Counted from the stretch's first letter, positions 30,021 to 49,682 are shown. The stretch: 64,000 nucleotides of DNA from Plumapathes pennacea (GCA_964036295.1 OZ038468.1:10178183-10242182); one strand, 5' to 3'. The notes: generated by a model from the letters alone, not told the origin. A program made the numbers and translations.

Positions 30021-30818
30021 AGCGTTTCCTGCGCTCACATATTTTACGGACAACGGCTCCTTTAGGAGCCACCACATGTGTCGAAAGCGAATGTCCTTAT
30101 CACTTCAAACATCAAATCACAAACTTTATAAGAACCCTGATTGCACAGTTTTTAACTTTAGAATTCACAAACGTGGCACAAAATATGTGCTCCTTGTTTC
30201 AGCAAGCATAAGGGAATTTCACATTACTCACAAAGCCATATCGCTTAACACGAGGGCTATATTTCATCGTGTAGCTTTAATTTATTGTAGCCTATTCAGT
30301 CTCGGCATCCGAATTCGGCCTTTGATCACAGAACACCCGCGTTTAGGTTTCTTCGTGTTCATTCTTTTTCTAAGATATCAGTCCTAGTTTTTTCTTCTAT
30401 CCGTTAGTTACACGTTCTTTCCGCGAAAACAAAAGAGCGAACAGCTGATGACAAATCAACATCGTCTAGGTCTTTAAAATAGGAATTTATACTGAATCTC
30501 AAAGACTTCAGTATCGGCACTAGTTCTGCAATGTGCGTTCAGATTAAAAGATCGAATTACTTCATAATATTGTGGAGCAGCATGTTAAATTGATATTGAG
30601 GTTTGTCTATTTCATACCACTTAAGTCAAGTTGAAAACTATGATGCGATTCTTTCATAACCTGTGGAATATCAGGAAAATGACTCTAGCGTTTCATGGTG
30701 CACAAATGTTTTCTTTTAATGGTAGATGCGACCAAGTGAATGCGTATAGTATCGATCATTGCTTTCATATTTTTGGTGGCTCTAAAAAGAGCCGTTGTGT
30801 TTTGCTTGGGTGAACTGA

Positions 30819-31364
<546 letters not shown>

Positions 31365-31564
31365 TTAGAAATTATAAAATCGGATTGTCGGCCGGCTCCC
31401 ATAGGAGTACGTATTGTTTACATTTGACTTGATTTGGTTCAGCCATTTGAACCAATGGAAAAAAGAATTGATTTTTCCCAGAGGTCCCTCTGTTCCTGCT
31501 CATAAAAGTGGAAAGATCTTGACAGTTTCACTCAATTCGATCTGGTCGAATAGTTGATTACTAG

Positions 31565-31888
<324 letters not shown>

Positions 31889-32601
31889 TGAAGCAAACTT
31901 TGCAATTCCAACACAACGGCTCTTTTTGGAGCCACCAACTTTGTCAAAAGTTAGACCTGTAAATTTCGCTTCACGAAATATATAAATGAACAGCCTAATA
32001 AGCTTCCTGTCTTTTCCTTTTTTAAGCTCAGAGTCAGCGAGCACCTTTCAAAAAAGAAAATAAAAACAAACAAACAAACAAACAACAACAAAAAAGACAT
32101 TGAAGAGACATTTGCAGTGATGGCAGACATACTAAAGCAAACGTGACTTGCTATCATCCTACTAGAGAAATACATCGAACTAAATGAGTTGTGCAATTTT
32201 GTTGTACCACCTTGATCTTATTTGATTTCGAAGTTTTAAAACAGTATTGATGAAGCACAGTCTTTTAAAAATTAAAACGGAGAAAAAAACCGAACATTTA
32301 AAAAACAAACAAACGAACAGAAGTGACCAAGGACTGTTCTTTTAGTTTGAAAGTTTTGAAGTGAACTTTAGTTTCACAGACTTCTTTTAGTATAATAACT
32401 GGGACAAAATTTAGAACTTGTCCAACATTAAATAAATTGTGCTTTCGTTTTGTTTTTGTTAGAAAAACTGGACTACTAATGTGTGTTATTTACCAAAGTT
32501 GTTTCAGAGACAGGACGGTGCACATTTATTGGTCATATCTTTTACGTATATGGTGGCTCCTAGAAGAGCCGTTTGTTTATACTTTGGGTGCGCTAGACAA
32601 T

Positions 32602-32985
32602 CTAGACCTTGGGTTTCTTATCAGCCTTTTTAGGCAGCAGCACGGTTTGGATGTTCGGCAGCACACCTCCCTGAGCGATGGTCACACCACCCAACAGTTT
32701 GTTGAGTTCTTCGTCATTTCGCACGGCCAGCTGGAGGTGACGAGGAATGATCCTCGTCTTCTTGTTGTCTCGAGCGGCGTTGCCTGCCAGTTCCAGAATC
32801 TCGGCAGAGAGGTACTCCATGACAGCGGCCAAGTAAACAGGAGCACCAGCGCCAACACGTTGAGCATAGTTTCCTTTGCGGAGGAATCGGTGAACACGGC
32901 CGACAGGAAATTGGAGGCCAGCTCGCGATGAGCGCGTTTTAGATTTTGTTCCCGCCTTAGCTTTACCTTTACCGCGACCAGACAT
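32602..32985 (-). CDS. H2A: Histone H2A (unit 9)
   Basis: The protein is identical to the reference. The stem-loop is at 32555-32570. Confidence 0.97.
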   Translation of the reverse strand: MSGRGKGKAKAGTKSKTRSSRAGLQFPVGRVHRFLRKGNYAQRVGAGAPVYLAAVMEYLSAEILELAGNAARDNKKTRIIPRHLQLAVRNDEELNKLLGGVTIAQGGVLPNIQTVLLPKKADKKPKV

Positions 32986-33313
32986 GTTTGCAGCTTGTTC
33001 GTGAACGCACTGTGAGTGAGAAATTGTCAATATGTTCTGGGCGTCGTTTGAACGCGGTCTTTTGGAGGCTGGCGTTTTAAGCTGAAGGGATCGAAATGCG
33101 CCAATCAGAAAACTTGGCCTCGATTACCGATCTAATTATCAGTCGAATAATTGAATAGAATGTCTAATTATTGGGCGGGAAATACTATCAGTCGATGCCG
33201 CAAATTTGAATGAATTCCCCGGCTAGGAAATGATGCTATAAATATCGCCAGCGCGATGCTTTGCTTTGAAGTGTGTAAGGCTGATACTGTTTTCGTAAAG
33301 TAAAGTTTTGACG

Positions 33314-33685
33314 ATGGCTCCTAAAGCAACTGGAACGAAAGGCGAGAAGAAGGTCGTTCCTAAGCAAGTCGCATCCGGAGACAAACGGAAGAGAACACGC
33401 AGGCGCAAAGAAAGCTATGCCATCTACGTGTACAAAGTTATGAAACAAGTGCACCCAGACACTGGCATCTCCAGCAAGGCTATGAGCATCATGAACTCGT
33501 TCGTGAATGACATCTTCGAGCGCATCGCCGGTGAATCTTCCCGCCTTGCGCACTACAACAAAAAGTCAACCATCACGTCCCGAGAAATCCAGACAGCAGT
33601 TCGTTTACTTCTTCCCGGTGAACTGGCCAAGCACGCCGTCAGCGAGGGTACTAAAGCCGTGACCAAATACACCAGCAGCAAGTAG
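33314..33685 (+). CDS. H2B: Histone H2B (unit 9)
   Basis: The protein is identical to the reference. The stem-loop is at 33720-33735. Odd-unit markers are at 33991 (C) and 34225 (T). Confidence 0.97.
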   Translation: MAPKATGTKGEKKVVPKQVASGDKRKRTRRRKESYAIYVYKVMKQVHPDTGISSKAMSIMNSFVNDIFERIAGESSRLAHYNKKSTITSREIQTAVRLLLPGELAKHAVSEGTKAVTKYTSSK

Positions 33686-34483
33686 AGCGTTTCCTGCGCT
33701 CACATATTTTACGGACAACGGCTCCTTTAGGAGCCACCACATGTGTCGAAAGCGAATGTCCTTATCACTTCAAACATCAAATCACAAACTTTATAAGAAC
33801 CCTGATTGCACAGTTTTTAACTTTAGAATTCACAAACGTGGCACAAAATATGTGCTCCTTGTTTCAGCAAGCATAAGGGAATTTCACATTACTCACAAAG
33901 CCATATCGCTTAACACGAGGGCTATATTTCATCGTGTAGCTTTAATTTATTGTAGCCTATTCAGTCTCGGCATCCGAATTCGGCCTTTGACCACAGAACA
34001 CCCGCGTTTAGGTTTCTTCGTGTTCATTCTTTTTCTAAGATATCAGTCCTAGTTTTTTCTTCTATCCGTTAGTTACACGTTCTTTCCGCGAAAACAAAAG
34101 AGCGAACAGCTGATGACAAATCAACATCGTCTAGGTCTTTAAAATAGGAATTTATACTGAATCTCAAAGACTTCAGTATCGGCACTAGTTCTGCAATGTG
34201 CGTTCAGATTAAAAGATCGAATTATTTCATAATATTGTGGAGCAGCATGTTAAATTGATATTGAGGTTTGTCTATTTCATACCACTTAAGTCAAGTTGAA
34301 AACTATGATGCGATTCTTTCATAACCTGTGGAATATCAGGAAAATGACTCTAGCGTTTCATGGTGCACAAATGTTTTCTTTTAATGGTAGATGCGACCAA
34401 GTGAATGCGTATAGTATCGATCATTGCTTTCATATTTTTGGTGGCTCTAAAAAGAGCCGTTGTGTTTTGCTTGGGTGAACTGA

Positions 34484-35029
<546 letters not shown>

Positions 35030-35229
35030 TTAGAAATTATAAAATCGGATTGTCGGCCGGCTCCCATAGGAGTACGTATTGTTTACATTTGACTTGATTT
35101 GGTTCAGCCATTTGAACCAATGGAAAAAAGAATTGATTTTTCCCAGAGGTCCCTCTGTTCCTGCTCATAAAAGTGGAAAGATCTTGACAGTTTCACTCAA
35201 TTCGATCTGGTCGAATAGTTGATTACTAG

Positions 35230-35553
<324 letters not shown>

Positions 35554-36266
35554 TGAAGCAAACTTTGCAATTCCAACACAACGGCTCTTTTTGGAGCCAC
35601 CAACTTTGTCAAAAGTTAGACCTGTAAATTTCGCTTCACGAAATATATAAATGAACAGCCTAATAAGCTTCCTGTCTTTTCCTTTTTTAAGCTCAGAGTC
35701 AGCGAGCACCTTTCAAAAAAGAAAATAAAAACAAACAAACAAACAAACAACAACAAAAAAGACATTGAAGAGACATTTGCAGTGATGGCAGACATACTAA
35801 AGCAAACGTGACTTGCTATCATCCTACTAGAAAAATACATCGAACTAAATGAGTTGTGCAATTTTGTTGTACCACCTTGATCTTATTTGATTTCGAAGTT
35901 TTAAAACAGTATTGATGAAGCACAGTCTTTTAAAAATTAAAACGGAGAAAAAAACCGAACATTTAAAAAACAAACAAACGAACAGAAGTGACCAAGGACT
36001 GTTCTTTTAGTTTGAAAGTTTTGAAGTGAACTTTAGTTTCACAGACTTCTTTTAGTATAATAACTGGGACAAAATTTAGAACTTGTCCAACATTAAATAA
36101 ATTGTGCTTTCGTTTTGTTTTTGTTAGAAAAACTGGACTACTAATGTGTGTTATTTACCAAAGTTGTTTCAGAGACAGGACGGTGCACATTTATTGGTCA
36201 TATCTTTTACGTATATGGTGGCTCCTAGAAGAGCCGTTTGTTTATACTTTGGGTGCGCTAGACAAT

Positions 36267-36650
36267 CTAGACCTTGGGTTTCTTATCAGCCTTTTTAGGC
36301 AGCAGCACGGTTTGGATGTTCGGCAGCACACCTCCCTGAGCGATGGTCACACCACCCAACAGTTTGTTGAGTTCTTCGTCATTTCGCACGGCCAGCTGGA
36401 GGTGACGAGGAATGATCCTCGTCTTCTTGTTGTCTCGAGCGGCGTTGCCTGCCAGTTCCAGAATCTCGGCAGAGAGGTACTCCATGACAGCGGCCAAGTA
36501 AACAGGAGCACCAGCGCCAACACGTTGAGCATAGTTTCCTTTGCGGAGGAATCGGTGAACACGGCCGACAGGAAATTGGAGGCCAGCTCGCGATGAGCGC
36601 GTTTTAGATTTTGTTCCCGCCTTAGCTTTACCTTTACCGCGACCAGACAT
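36267..36650 (-). CDS. H2A: Histone H2A (unit 10)
   Basis: The protein is identical to the reference. The stem-loop is at 36220-36235. The upstream region has gcgttg, as in units 4-6 and 19, where units 7-9 have gcgtcg. Confidence 0.97.
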   Translation of the reverse strand: MSGRGKGKAKAGTKSKTRSSRAGLQFPVGRVHRFLRKGNYAQRVGAGAPVYLAAVMEYLSAEILELAGNAARDNKKTRIIPRHLQLAVRNDEELNKLLGGVTIAQGGVLPNIQTVLLPKKADKKPKV

Positions 36651-36978
36651 GTTTGCAGCTTGTTCGTGAACGCACTGTGAGTGAGAAATTGTCAATATGT
36701 TCTGGGCGTTGTTTGAACGCGGTCTTTTGGAGGCTGGCGTTTTAAGCTGAAGGGATCGAAATGCGCCAATCAGAAAACTTGGCCTCGATTACCGATCTAA
36801 TTATCAGTCGAATAATTGAATAGAATGTCTAATTATTGGGCGGGAAATACTATCAGTCGATGCCGCAAATTTGAATGAATTCCCCGGCTAGGAAATGATG
36901 CTATAAATATCGCCAGCGCGATGCTTTGCTTTGAAGTGTGTAAGGCTGATACTGTTTTCGTAAAGTAAAGTTTTGACG

Positions 36979-37350
36979 ATGGCTCCTAAAGCAACTGGAA
37001 CGAAAGGCGAGAAGAAGGTCGTTCCTAAGCAAGTCGCATCCGGAGACAAACGGAAGAGAACACGCAGGCGCAAAGAAAGCTATGCCATCTACGTGTACAA
37101 AGTTATGAAACAAGTGCACCCAGACACTGGCATCTCCAGCAAGGCTATGAGCATCATGAACTCGTTCGTGAATGACATCTTCGAGCGCATCGCCGGTGAA
37201 TCTTCCCGCCTTGCGCACTACAACAAAAAGTCAACCATCACGTCCCGAGAAATCCAGACAGCAGTTCGTTTACTTCTTCCCGGTGAACTGGCCAAGCACG
37301 CCGTCAGCGAGGGTACTAAAGCCGTGACCAAATACACCAGCAGCAAGTAG
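36979..37350 (+). CDS. H2B: Histone H2B (unit 10)
   Basis: The protein is identical to the reference. The stem-loop is at 37385-37400. Confidence 0.97.
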   Translation: MAPKATGTKGEKKVVPKQVASGDKRKRTRRRKESYAIYVYKVMKQVHPDTGISSKAMSIMNSFVNDIFERIAGESSRLAHYNKKSTITSREIQTAVRLLLPGELAKHAVSEGTKAVTKYTSSK

Positions 37351-38148
37351 AGCGTTTCCTGCGCTCACATATTTTACGGACAACGGCTCCTTTAGGAGCC
37401 ACCACATGTGTCGAAAGCGAATGTCCTTATCACTTCAAACATCAAATCACAAACTTTATAAGAACCCTGATTGCACAGTTTTTAACTTTAGAATTCACAA
37501 ACGTGGCACAAAATATGTGCTCCTTGTTTCAGCAAGCATAAGGGAATTTCACATTACTCACAAAGCCATATCGCTTAACACGAGGGCTATATTTCATCGT
37601 GTAGCTTTAATTTATTGTAGCCTATTCAGTCTCGGCATCCGAATTCGGCCTTTGATCACAGAACACCCGCGTTTAGGTTTCTTCGTGTTCATTCTTTTTC
37701 TAAGATATCAGTCCTAGTTTTTTCTTCTATCCGTTAGTTACACGTTCTTTCCGCGAAAACAAAAGAGCGAACAGCTGATGACAAATCAACATCGTCTAGG
37801 TCTTTAAAATAGGAATTTATACTGAATCTCAAAGACTTCAGTATCGGCACTAGTTCTGCAATGTGCGTTCAGATTAAAAGATCGAATTACTTCATAATAT
37901 TGTGGAGCAGCATGTTAAATTGATATTGAGGTTTGTCTATTTCATACCACTTAAGTCAAGTTGAAAACTATGATGCGATTCTTTCATAACCTGTGGAATA
38001 TCAGGAAAATGACTCTAGCGTTTCATGGTGCACAAATGTTTTCTTTTAATGGTAGATGCGACCAAGTGAATGCGTATAGTATCGATCATTGCTTTCATAT
38101 TTTTGGTGGCTCTAAAAAGAGCCGTTGTGTTTTGCTTGGGTGAACTGA

Positions 38149-38694
<546 letters not shown>

Positions 38695-38894
38695 TTAGAA
38701 ATTATAAAATCGGATTGTCGGCCGGCTCCCATAGGAGTACGTATTGTTTACATTTGACTTGATTTGGTTCAGCCATTTGAACCAATGGAAAAAAGAATTG
38801 ATTTTTCCCAGAGGTCCCTCTGTTCCTGCTCATAAAAGTGGAAAGATCTTGACAGTTTCACTCAATTCGATCTGGTCGAATAGTTGATTACTAG

Positions 38895-39218
<324 letters not shown>

Positions 39219-39931
39219 TGAAGCAAACTTTGCAATTCCAACACAACGGCTCTTTTTGGAGCCACCAACTTTGTCAAAAGTTAGACCTGTAAATTTCGCT
39301 TCACGAAATATATAAATGAACAGCCTAATAAGCTTCCTGTCTTTTCCTTTTTTAAGCTCAGAGTCAGCGAGCACCTTTCAAAAAAGAAAATAAAAACAAA
39401 CAAACAAACAAACAACAACAAAAAAGACATTGAAGAGACATTTGCAGTGATGGCAGACATACTAAAGCAAACGTGACTTGCTATCATCCTACTAGAGAAA
39501 TACATCGAACTAAATGAGTTGTGCAATTTTGTTGTACCACCTTGATCTTATTTGATTTCGAAGTTTTAAAACAGTATTGATGAAGCACAGTCTTTTAAAA
39601 ATTAAAACGGAGAAAAAAACCGAACATTTAAAAAACAAACAAACGAACAGAAGTGACCAAGGACTGTTCTTTTAGTTTGAAAGTTTTGAAGTGAACTTTA
39701 GTTTCACAGACTTCTTTTAGTATAATAACTGGGACAAAATTTAGAACTTGTCCAACATTAAATAAATTGTGCTTTCGTTTTGTTTTTGTTAGAAAAACTG
39801 GACTACTAATGTGTGTTATTTACCAAAGTTGTTTCAGAGACAGGACGGTGCACATTTATTGGTCATATCTTTTACGTATATGGTGGCTCCTAGAAGAGCC
39901 GTTTGTTTATACTTTGGGTGCGCTAGACAAT

Positions 39932-40315
39932 CTAGACCTTGGGTTTCTTATCAGCCTTTTTAGGCAGCAGCACGGTTTGGATGTTCGGCAGCACACCTCC
40001 CTGAGCGATGGTCACACCACCCAACAGTTTGTTGAGTTCTTCGTCATTTCGCACGGCCAGCTGGAGGTGACGAGGAATGATCCTCGTCTTCTTGTTGTCT
40101 CGAGCGGCGTTGCCTGCCAGTTCCAGAATCTCGGCAGAGAGGTACTCCATGACAGCGGCCAAGTAAACAGGAGCACCAGCGCCAACACGTTGAGCATAGT
40201 TTCCTTTGCGGAGGAATCGGTGAACACGGCCGACAGGAAATTGGAGGCCAGCTCGCGATGAGCGCGTTTTAGATTTTGTTCCCGCCTTAGCTTTACCTTT
40301 ACCGCGACCAGACAT
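39932..40315 (-). CDS. H2A: Histone H2A (unit 11)
   Basis: The protein is identical to the reference. The stem-loop is at 39885-39900. Confidence 0.97.
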   Translation of the reverse strand: MSGRGKGKAKAGTKSKTRSSRAGLQFPVGRVHRFLRKGNYAQRVGAGAPVYLAAVMEYLSAEILELAGNAARDNKKTRIIPRHLQLAVRNDEELNKLLGGVTIAQGGVLPNIQTVLLPKKADKKPKV

Positions 40316-40643
40316 GTTTGCAGCTTGTTCGTGAACGCACTGTGAGTGAGAAATTGTCAATATGTTCTGGGCGTCGTTTGAACGCGGTCTTTTGGAGGCT
40401 GGCGTTTTAAGCTGAAGGGATCGAAATGCGCCAATCAGAAAACTTGGCCTCGATTACCGATCTAATTATCAGTCGAATAATTGAATAGAATGTCTAATTA
40501 TTGGGCGGGAAATACTATCAGTCGATGCCGCAAATTTGAATGAATTCCCCGGCTAGGAAATGATGCTATAAATATCGCCAGCGCGATGCTTTGCTTTGAA
40601 GTGTGTAAGGCTGATACTGTTTTCGTAAAGTAAAGTTTTGACG

Positions 40644-41015
40644 ATGGCTCCTAAAGCAACTGGAACGAAAGGCGAGAAGAAGGTCGTTCCTAAGCAAGTC
40701 GCATCCGGAGACAAACGGAAGAGAACACGCAGGCGCAAAGAAAGCTATGCCATCTACGTGTACAAAGTTATGAAACAAGTGCACCCAGACACTGGCATCT
40801 CCAGCAAGGCTATGAGCATCATGAACTCGTTCGTGAATGACATCTTCGAGCGCATCGCCGGTGAATCTTCCCGCCTTGCGCACTACAACAAAAAGTCAAC
40901 CATCACGTCCCGAGAAATCCAGACAGCAGTTCGTTTACTTCTTCCCGGTGAACTGGCCAAGCACGCCGTCAGCGAGGGTACTAAAGCCGTGACCAAATAC
41001 ACCAGCAGCAAGTAG
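40644..41015 (+). CDS. H2B: Histone H2B (unit 11)
   Basis: The protein is identical to the reference. The stem-loop is at 41050-41065. Odd-unit markers are at 41321 (C) and 41555 (T). Confidence 0.97.
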   Translation: MAPKATGTKGEKKVVPKQVASGDKRKRTRRRKESYAIYVYKVMKQVHPDTGISSKAMSIMNSFVNDIFERIAGESSRLAHYNKKSTITSREIQTAVRLLLPGELAKHAVSEGTKAVTKYTSSK

Positions 41016-41813
41016 AGCGTTTCCTGCGCTCACATATTTTACGGACAACGGCTCCTTTAGGAGCCACCACATGTGTCGAAAGCGAATGTCCTTATCACTT
41101 CAAACATCAAATCACAAACTTTATAAGAACCCTGATTGCACAGTTTTTAACTTTAGAATTCACAAACGTGGCACAAAATATGTGCTCCTTGTTTCAGCAA
41201 GCATAAGGGAATTTCACATTACTCACAAAGCCATATCGCTTAACACGAGGGCTATATTTCATCGTGTAGCTTTAATTTATTGTAGCCTATTCAGTCTCGG
41301 CATCCGAATTCGGCCTTTGACCACAGAACACCCGCGTTTAGGTTTCTTCGTGTTCATTCTTTTTCTAAGATATCAGTCCTAGTTTTTTCTTCTATCCGTT
41401 AGTTACACGTTCTTTCCGCGAAAACAAAAGAGCGAACAGCTGATGACAAATCAACATCGTCTAGGTCTTTAAAATAGGAATTTATACTGAATCTCAAAGA
41501 CTTCAGTATCGGCACTAGTTCTGCAATGTGCGTTCAGATTAAAAGATCGAATTATTTCATAATATTGTGGAGCAGCATGTTAAATTGATATTGAGGTTTG
41601 TCTATTTCATACCACTTAAGTCAAGTTGAAAACTATGATGCGATTCTTTCATAACCTGTGGAATATCAGGAAAATGACTCTAGCGTTTCATGGTGCACAA
41701 ATGTTTTCTTTTAATGGTAGATGCGACCAAGTGAATGCGTATAGTATCGATCATTGCTTTCATATTTTTGGTGGCTCTAAAAAGAGCCGTTGTGTTTTGC
41801 TTGGGTGAACTGA

Positions 41814-42359
<546 letters not shown>

Positions 42360-42559
42360 TTAGAAATTATAAAATCGGATTGTCGGCCGGCTCCCATAGG
42401 AGTACGTATTGTTTACATTTGACTTGATTTGGTTCAGCCATTTGAACCAATGGAAAAAAGAATTGATTTTTCCCAGAGGTCCCTCTGTTCCTGCTCATAA
42501 AAGTGGAAAGATCTTGACAGTTTCACTCAATTCGATCTGGTCGAATAGTTGATTACTAG

Positions 42560-42883
<324 letters not shown>

Positions 42884-43596
42884 TGAAGCAAACTTTGCAA
42901 TTCCAACACAACGGCTCTTTTTGGAGCCACCAACTTTGTCAAAAGTTAGACCTGTAAATTTCGCTTCACGAAATATATAAATGAACAGCCTAATAAGCTT
43001 CCTGTCTTTTCCTTTTTTAAGCTCAGAGTCAGCGAGCACCTTTCAAAAAAGAAAATAAAAACAAACAAACAAACAAACAACAACAAAAAAGACATTGAAG
43101 AGACATTTGCAGTGATGGCAGACATACTAAAGCAAACGTGACTTGCTATCATCCTACTAGAAAAATACATCGAACTAAATGAGTTGTGCAATTTTGTTGT
43201 ACCACCTTGATCTTATTTGATTTCGAAGTTTTAAAACAGTATTGATGAAGCACAGTCTTTTAAAAATTAAAACGGAGAAAAAAACCGAACATTTAAAAAA
43301 CAAACAAACGAACAGAAGTGACCAAGGACTGTTCTTTTAGTTTGAAAGTTTTGAAGTGAACTTTAGTTTCACAGACTTCTTTTAGTATAATAACTGGGAC
43401 AAAATTTAGAACTTGTCCAACATTAAATAAATTGTGCTTTCGTTTTGTTTTTGTTAGAAAAACTGGACTACTAATGTGTGTTATTTACCAAAGTTGTTTC
43501 AGAGACAGGACGGTGCACATTTATTGGTCATATCTTTTACGTATATGGTGGCTCCTAGAAGAGCCGTTTGTTTATACTTTGGGTGCGCTAGACAAT

Positions 43597-43980
43597 CTAG
43601 ACCTTGGGTTTCTTATCAGCCTTTTTAGGCAGCAGCACGGTTTGGATGTTCGGCAGCACACCTCCCTGAGCGATGGTCACACCACCCAACAGTTTGTTGA
43701 GTTCTTCGTCATTTCGCACGGCCAGCTGGAGGTGACGAGGAATGATCCTCGTCTTCTTGTTGTCTCGAGCGGCGTTGCCTGCCAGTTCCAGAATCTCGGC
43801 AGAGAGGTACTCCATGACAGCGGCCAAGTAAACAGGAGCACCAGCGCCAACACGTTGAGCATAGTTTCCTTTGCGGAGGAATCGGTGAACACGGCCGACA
43901 GGAAATTGGAGGCCAGCTCGCGATGAGCGCGTTTTAGATTTTGTTCCCGCCTTAGCTTTACCTTTACCGCGACCAGACAT
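43597..43980 (-). CDS. H2A: Histone H2A (unit 12)
   Basis: The protein is identical to the reference. The stem-loop is at 43550-43565. Confidence 0.97.
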   Translation of the reverse strand: MSGRGKGKAKAGTKSKTRSSRAGLQFPVGRVHRFLRKGNYAQRVGAGAPVYLAAVMEYLSAEILELAGNAARDNKKTRIIPRHLQLAVRNDEELNKLLGGVTIAQGGVLPNIQTVLLPKKADKKPKV

Positions 43981-44308
43981 GTTTGCAGCTTGTTCGTGAA
44001 CGCACTGTGAGTGAGAAATTGTCAATATGTTCTGGGCGTCGTTTGAACGCGGTCTTTTGGAGGCTGGCGTTTTAAGCTGAAGGGATCGAAATGCGCCAAT
44101 CAGAAAACTTGGCCTCGATTACCGATCTAATTATCAGTCGAATAATTGAATAGAATGTCTAATTATTGGGCGGGAAATACTATCAGTCGATGCCGCAAAT
44201 TTGAATGAATTCCCCGGCTAGGAAATGATGCTATAAATATCGCCAGCGCGATGCTTTGCTTTGAAGTGTGTAAGGCTGATACTGTTTTCGTAAAGTAAAG
44301 TTTTGACG

Positions 44309-44680
44309 ATGGCTCCTAAAGCAACTGGAACGAAAGGCGAGAAGAAGGTCGTTCCTAAGCAAGTCGCATCCGGAGACAAACGGAAGAGAACACGCAGGCG
44401 CAAAGAAAGCTATGCCATCTACGTGTACAAAGTTATGAAACAAGTGCACCCAGACACTGGCATCTCCAGCAAGGCTATGAGCATCATGAACTCGTTCGTG
44501 AATGACATCTTCGAGCGCATCGCCGGTGAATCTTCCCGCCTTGCGCACTACAACAAAAAGTCAACCATCACGTCCCGAGAAATCCAGACAGCAGTTCGTT
44601 TACTTCTTCCCGGTGAACTGGCCAAGCACGCCGTCAGCGAGGGTACTAAAGCCGTGACCAAATACACCAGCAGCAAGTAG
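44309..44680 (+). CDS. H2B: Histone H2B (unit 12)
   Basis: The protein is identical to the reference. The stem-loop is at 44715-44730. The downstream spacer has lost one T near 44937, making this unit 3,664 bp. Confidence 0.97.
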   Translation: MAPKATGTKGEKKVVPKQVASGDKRKRTRRRKESYAIYVYKVMKQVHPDTGISSKAMSIMNSFVNDIFERIAGESSRLAHYNKKSTITSREIQTAVRLLLPGELAKHAVSEGTKAVTKYTSSK

Positions 44681-45477
44681 AGCGTTTCCTGCGCTCACAT
44701 ATTTTACGGACAACGGCTCCTTTAGGAGCCACCACATGTGTCGAAAGCGAATGTCCTTATCACTTCAAACATCAAATCACAAACTTTATAAGAACCCTGA
44801 TTGCACAGTTTTTAACTTTAGAATTCACAAACGTGGCACAAAATATGTGCTCCTTGTTTCAGCAAGCATAAGGGAATTTCACATTACTCACAAAGCCATA
44901 TCGCTTAACACGAGGGCTATATTTCATCGTGTAGCTTAATTTATTGTAGCCTATTCAGTCTCGGCATCCGAATTCGGCCTTTGATCACAGAACACCCGCG
45001 TTTAGGTTTCTTCGTGTTCATTCTTTTTCTAAGATATCAGTCCTAGTTTTTTCTTCTATCCGTTAGTTACACGTTCTTTCCGCGAAAACAAAAGAGCGAA
45101 CAGCTGATGACAAATCAACATCGTCTAGGTCTTTAAAATAGGAATTTATACTGAATCTCAAAGACTTCAGTATCGGCACTAGTTCTGCAATGTGCGTTCA
45201 GATTAAAAGATCGAATTACTTCATAATATTGTGGAGCAGCATGTTAAATTGATATTGAGGTTTGTCTATTTCATACCACTTAAGTCAAGTTGAAAACTAT
45301 GATGCGATTCTTTCATAACCTGTGGAATATCAGGAAAATGACTCTAGCGTTTCATGGTGCACAAATGTTTTCTTTTAATGGTAGATGCGACCAAGTGAAT
45401 GCGTATAGTATCGATCATTGCTTTCATATTTTTGGTGGCTCTAAAAAGAGCCGTTGTGTTTTGCTTGGGTGAACTGA

Positions 45478-46023
<546 letters not shown>

Positions 46024-46223
46024 TTAGAAATTATAAAATCGGATTGTCGGCCGGCTCCCATAGGAGTACGTATTGTTTACATTTGACTTGATTTGGTTCA
46101 GCCATTTGAACCAATGGAAAAAAGAATTGATTTTTCCCAGAGGTCCCTCTGTTCCTGCTCATAAAAGTGGAAAGATCTTGACAGTTTCACTCAATTCGAT
46201 CTGGTCGAATAGTTGATTACTAG

Positions 46224-46379
<156 letters not shown>

Positions 46380-46730
46380 TGAAGCACAGTCTTTTAAAAA
46401 TTAAAACGGAGAAAAAAACCGAACATTTAAAAAACAAACAAACGAACAGAAGTGACCAAGGACTGTTCTTTTAGTTTGAAAGTTTTGAAGTGAACTTTAG
46501 TTTCACAGACTTCTTTTAGTATAATAACTGGGACAAAATTTAGAACTTGTCCAACATTAAATAAATTGTGCTTTCGTTTTGTTTTTGTTAGAAAAACTGG
46601 ACTACTAATGTGTGTTATTTACCAAAGTTGTTTCAGAGACAGGACGGTGCACATTTATTGGTCATATCTTTTACGTATATGGTGGCTCCTAGAAGAGCCG
46701 TTTGTTTATACTTTGGGTGCGCTAGACAAT

Positions 46731-47114
46731 CTAGACCTTGGGTTTCTTATCAGCCTTTTTAGGCAGCAGCACGGTTTGGATGTTCGGCAGCACACCTCCC
46801 TGAGCGATGGTCACACCACCCAACAGTTTGTTGAGTTCTTCGTCATTTCGCACGGCCAGCTGGAGGTGACGAGGAATGATCCTCGTCTTCTTGTTGTCTC
46901 GAGCGGCGTTGCCTGCCAGTTCCAGAATCTCGGCAGAGAGGTACTCCATGACAGCGGCCAAGTAAACAGGAGCACCAGCGCCAACACGTTGAGCATAGTT
47001 TCCTTTGCGGAGGAATCGGTGAACACGGCCGACAGGAAATTGGAGGCCAGCTCGCGATGAGCGCGTTTTAGATTTTGTTCCCGCCTTAGCTTTACCTTTA
47101 CCGCGACCAGACAT
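46731..47114 (-). CDS. H2A: Histone H2A (unit 13)
   Basis: The protein is identical to the reference. The stem-loop is at 46684-46699 and lies 304 bp from the end of the broken H4 frame. Confidence 0.97.
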   Translation of the reverse strand: MSGRGKGKAKAGTKSKTRSSRAGLQFPVGRVHRFLRKGNYAQRVGAGAPVYLAAVMEYLSAEILELAGNAARDNKKTRIIPRHLQLAVRNDEELNKLLGGVTIAQGGVLPNIQTVLLPKKADKKPKV

Positions 47115-47442
47115 GTTTGCAGCTTGTTCGTGAACGCACTGTGAGTGAGAAATTGTCAATATGTTCTGGGCGTCGTTTGAACGCGGTCTTTTGGAGGCTG
47201 GCGTTTTAAGCTGAAGGGATCGAAATGCGCCAATCAGAAAACTTGGCCTCGATTACCGATCTAATTATCAGTCGAATAATTGAATAGAATGTCTAATTAT
47301 TGGGCGGGAAATACTATCAGTCGATGCCGCAAATTTGAATGAATTCCCCGGCTAGGAAATGATGCTATAAATATCGCCAGCGCGATGCTTTGCTTTGAAG
47401 TGTGTAAGGCTGATACTGTTTTCGTAAAGTAAAGTTTTGACG

Positions 47443-47814
47443 ATGGCTCCTAAAGCAACTGGAACGAAAGGCGAGAAGAAGGTCGTTCCTAAGCAAGTCG
47501 CATCCGGAGACAAACGGAAGAGAACACGCAGGCGCAAAGAAAGCTATGCCATCTACGTGTACAAAGTTATGAAACAAGTGCACCCAGACACTGGCATCTC
47601 CAGCAAGGCTATGAGCATCATGAACTCGTTCGTGAATGACATCTTCGAGCGCATCGCCGGTGAATCTTCCCGCCTTGCGCACTACAACAAAAAGTCAACC
47701 ATCACGTCCCGAGAAATCCAGACAGCAGTTCGTTTACTTCTTCCCGGTGAACTGGCCAAGCACGCCGTCAGCGAGGGTACTAAAGCCGTGACCAAATACA
47801 CCAGCAGCAAGTAG
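47443..47814 (+). CDS. H2B: Histone H2B (unit 13)
   Basis: The protein is identical to the reference. The stem-loop is at 47849-47864. Odd-unit markers are at 48120 (C) and 48354 (T). Confidence 0.97.
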   Translation: MAPKATGTKGEKKVVPKQVASGDKRKRTRRRKESYAIYVYKVMKQVHPDTGISSKAMSIMNSFVNDIFERIAGESSRLAHYNKKSTITSREIQTAVRLLLPGELAKHAVSEGTKAVTKYTSSK

Positions 47815-48612
47815 AGCGTTTCCTGCGCTCACATATTTTACGGACAACGGCTCCTTTAGGAGCCACCACATGTGTCGAAAGCGAATGTCCTTATCACTTC
47901 AAACATCAAATCACAAACTTTATAAGAACCCTGATTGCACAGTTTTTAACTTTAGAATTCACAAACGTGGCACAAAATATGTGCTCCTTGTTTCAGCAAG
48001 CATAAGGGAATTTCACATTACTCACAAAGCCATATCGCTTAACACGAGGGCTATATTTCATCGTGTAGCTTTAATTTATTGTAGCCTATTCAGTCTCGGC
48101 ATCCGAATTCGGCCTTTGACCACAGAACACCCGCGTTTAGGTTTCTTCGTGTTCATTCTTTTTCTAAGATATCAGTCCTAGTTTTTTCTTCTATCCGTTA
48201 GTTACACGTTCTTTCCGCGAAAACAAAAGAGCGAACAGCTGATGACAAATCAACATCGTCTAGGTCTTTAAAATAGGAATTTATACTGAATCTCAAAGAC
48301 TTCAGTATCGGCACTAGTTCTGCAATGTGCGTTCAGATTAAAAGATCGAATTATTTCATAATATTGTGGAGCAGCATGTTAAATTGATATTGAGGTTTGT
48401 CTATTTCATACCACTTAAGTCAAGTTGAAAACTATGATGCGATTCTTTCATAACCTGTGGAATATCAGGAAAATGACTCTAGCGTTTCATGGTGCACAAA
48501 TGTTTTCTTTTAATGGTAGATGCGACCAAGTGAATGCGTATAGTATCGATCATTGCTTTCATATTTTTGGTGGCTCTAAAAAGAGCCGTTGTGTTTTGCT
48601 TGGGTGAACTGA

Positions 48613-49158
<546 letters not shown>

Positions 49159-49358
49159 TTAGAAATTATAAAATCGGATTGTCGGCCGGCTCCCATAGGA
49201 GTACGTATTGTTTACATTTGACTTGATTTGGTTCAGCCATTTGAACCAATGGAAAAAAGAATTGATTTTTCCCAGAGGTCCCTCTGTTCCTGCTCATAAA
49301 AGTGGAAAGATCTTGACAGTTTCACTCAATTCGATCTGGTCGAATAGTTCATTACTAG

Positions 49359-49682
<324 letters not shown>
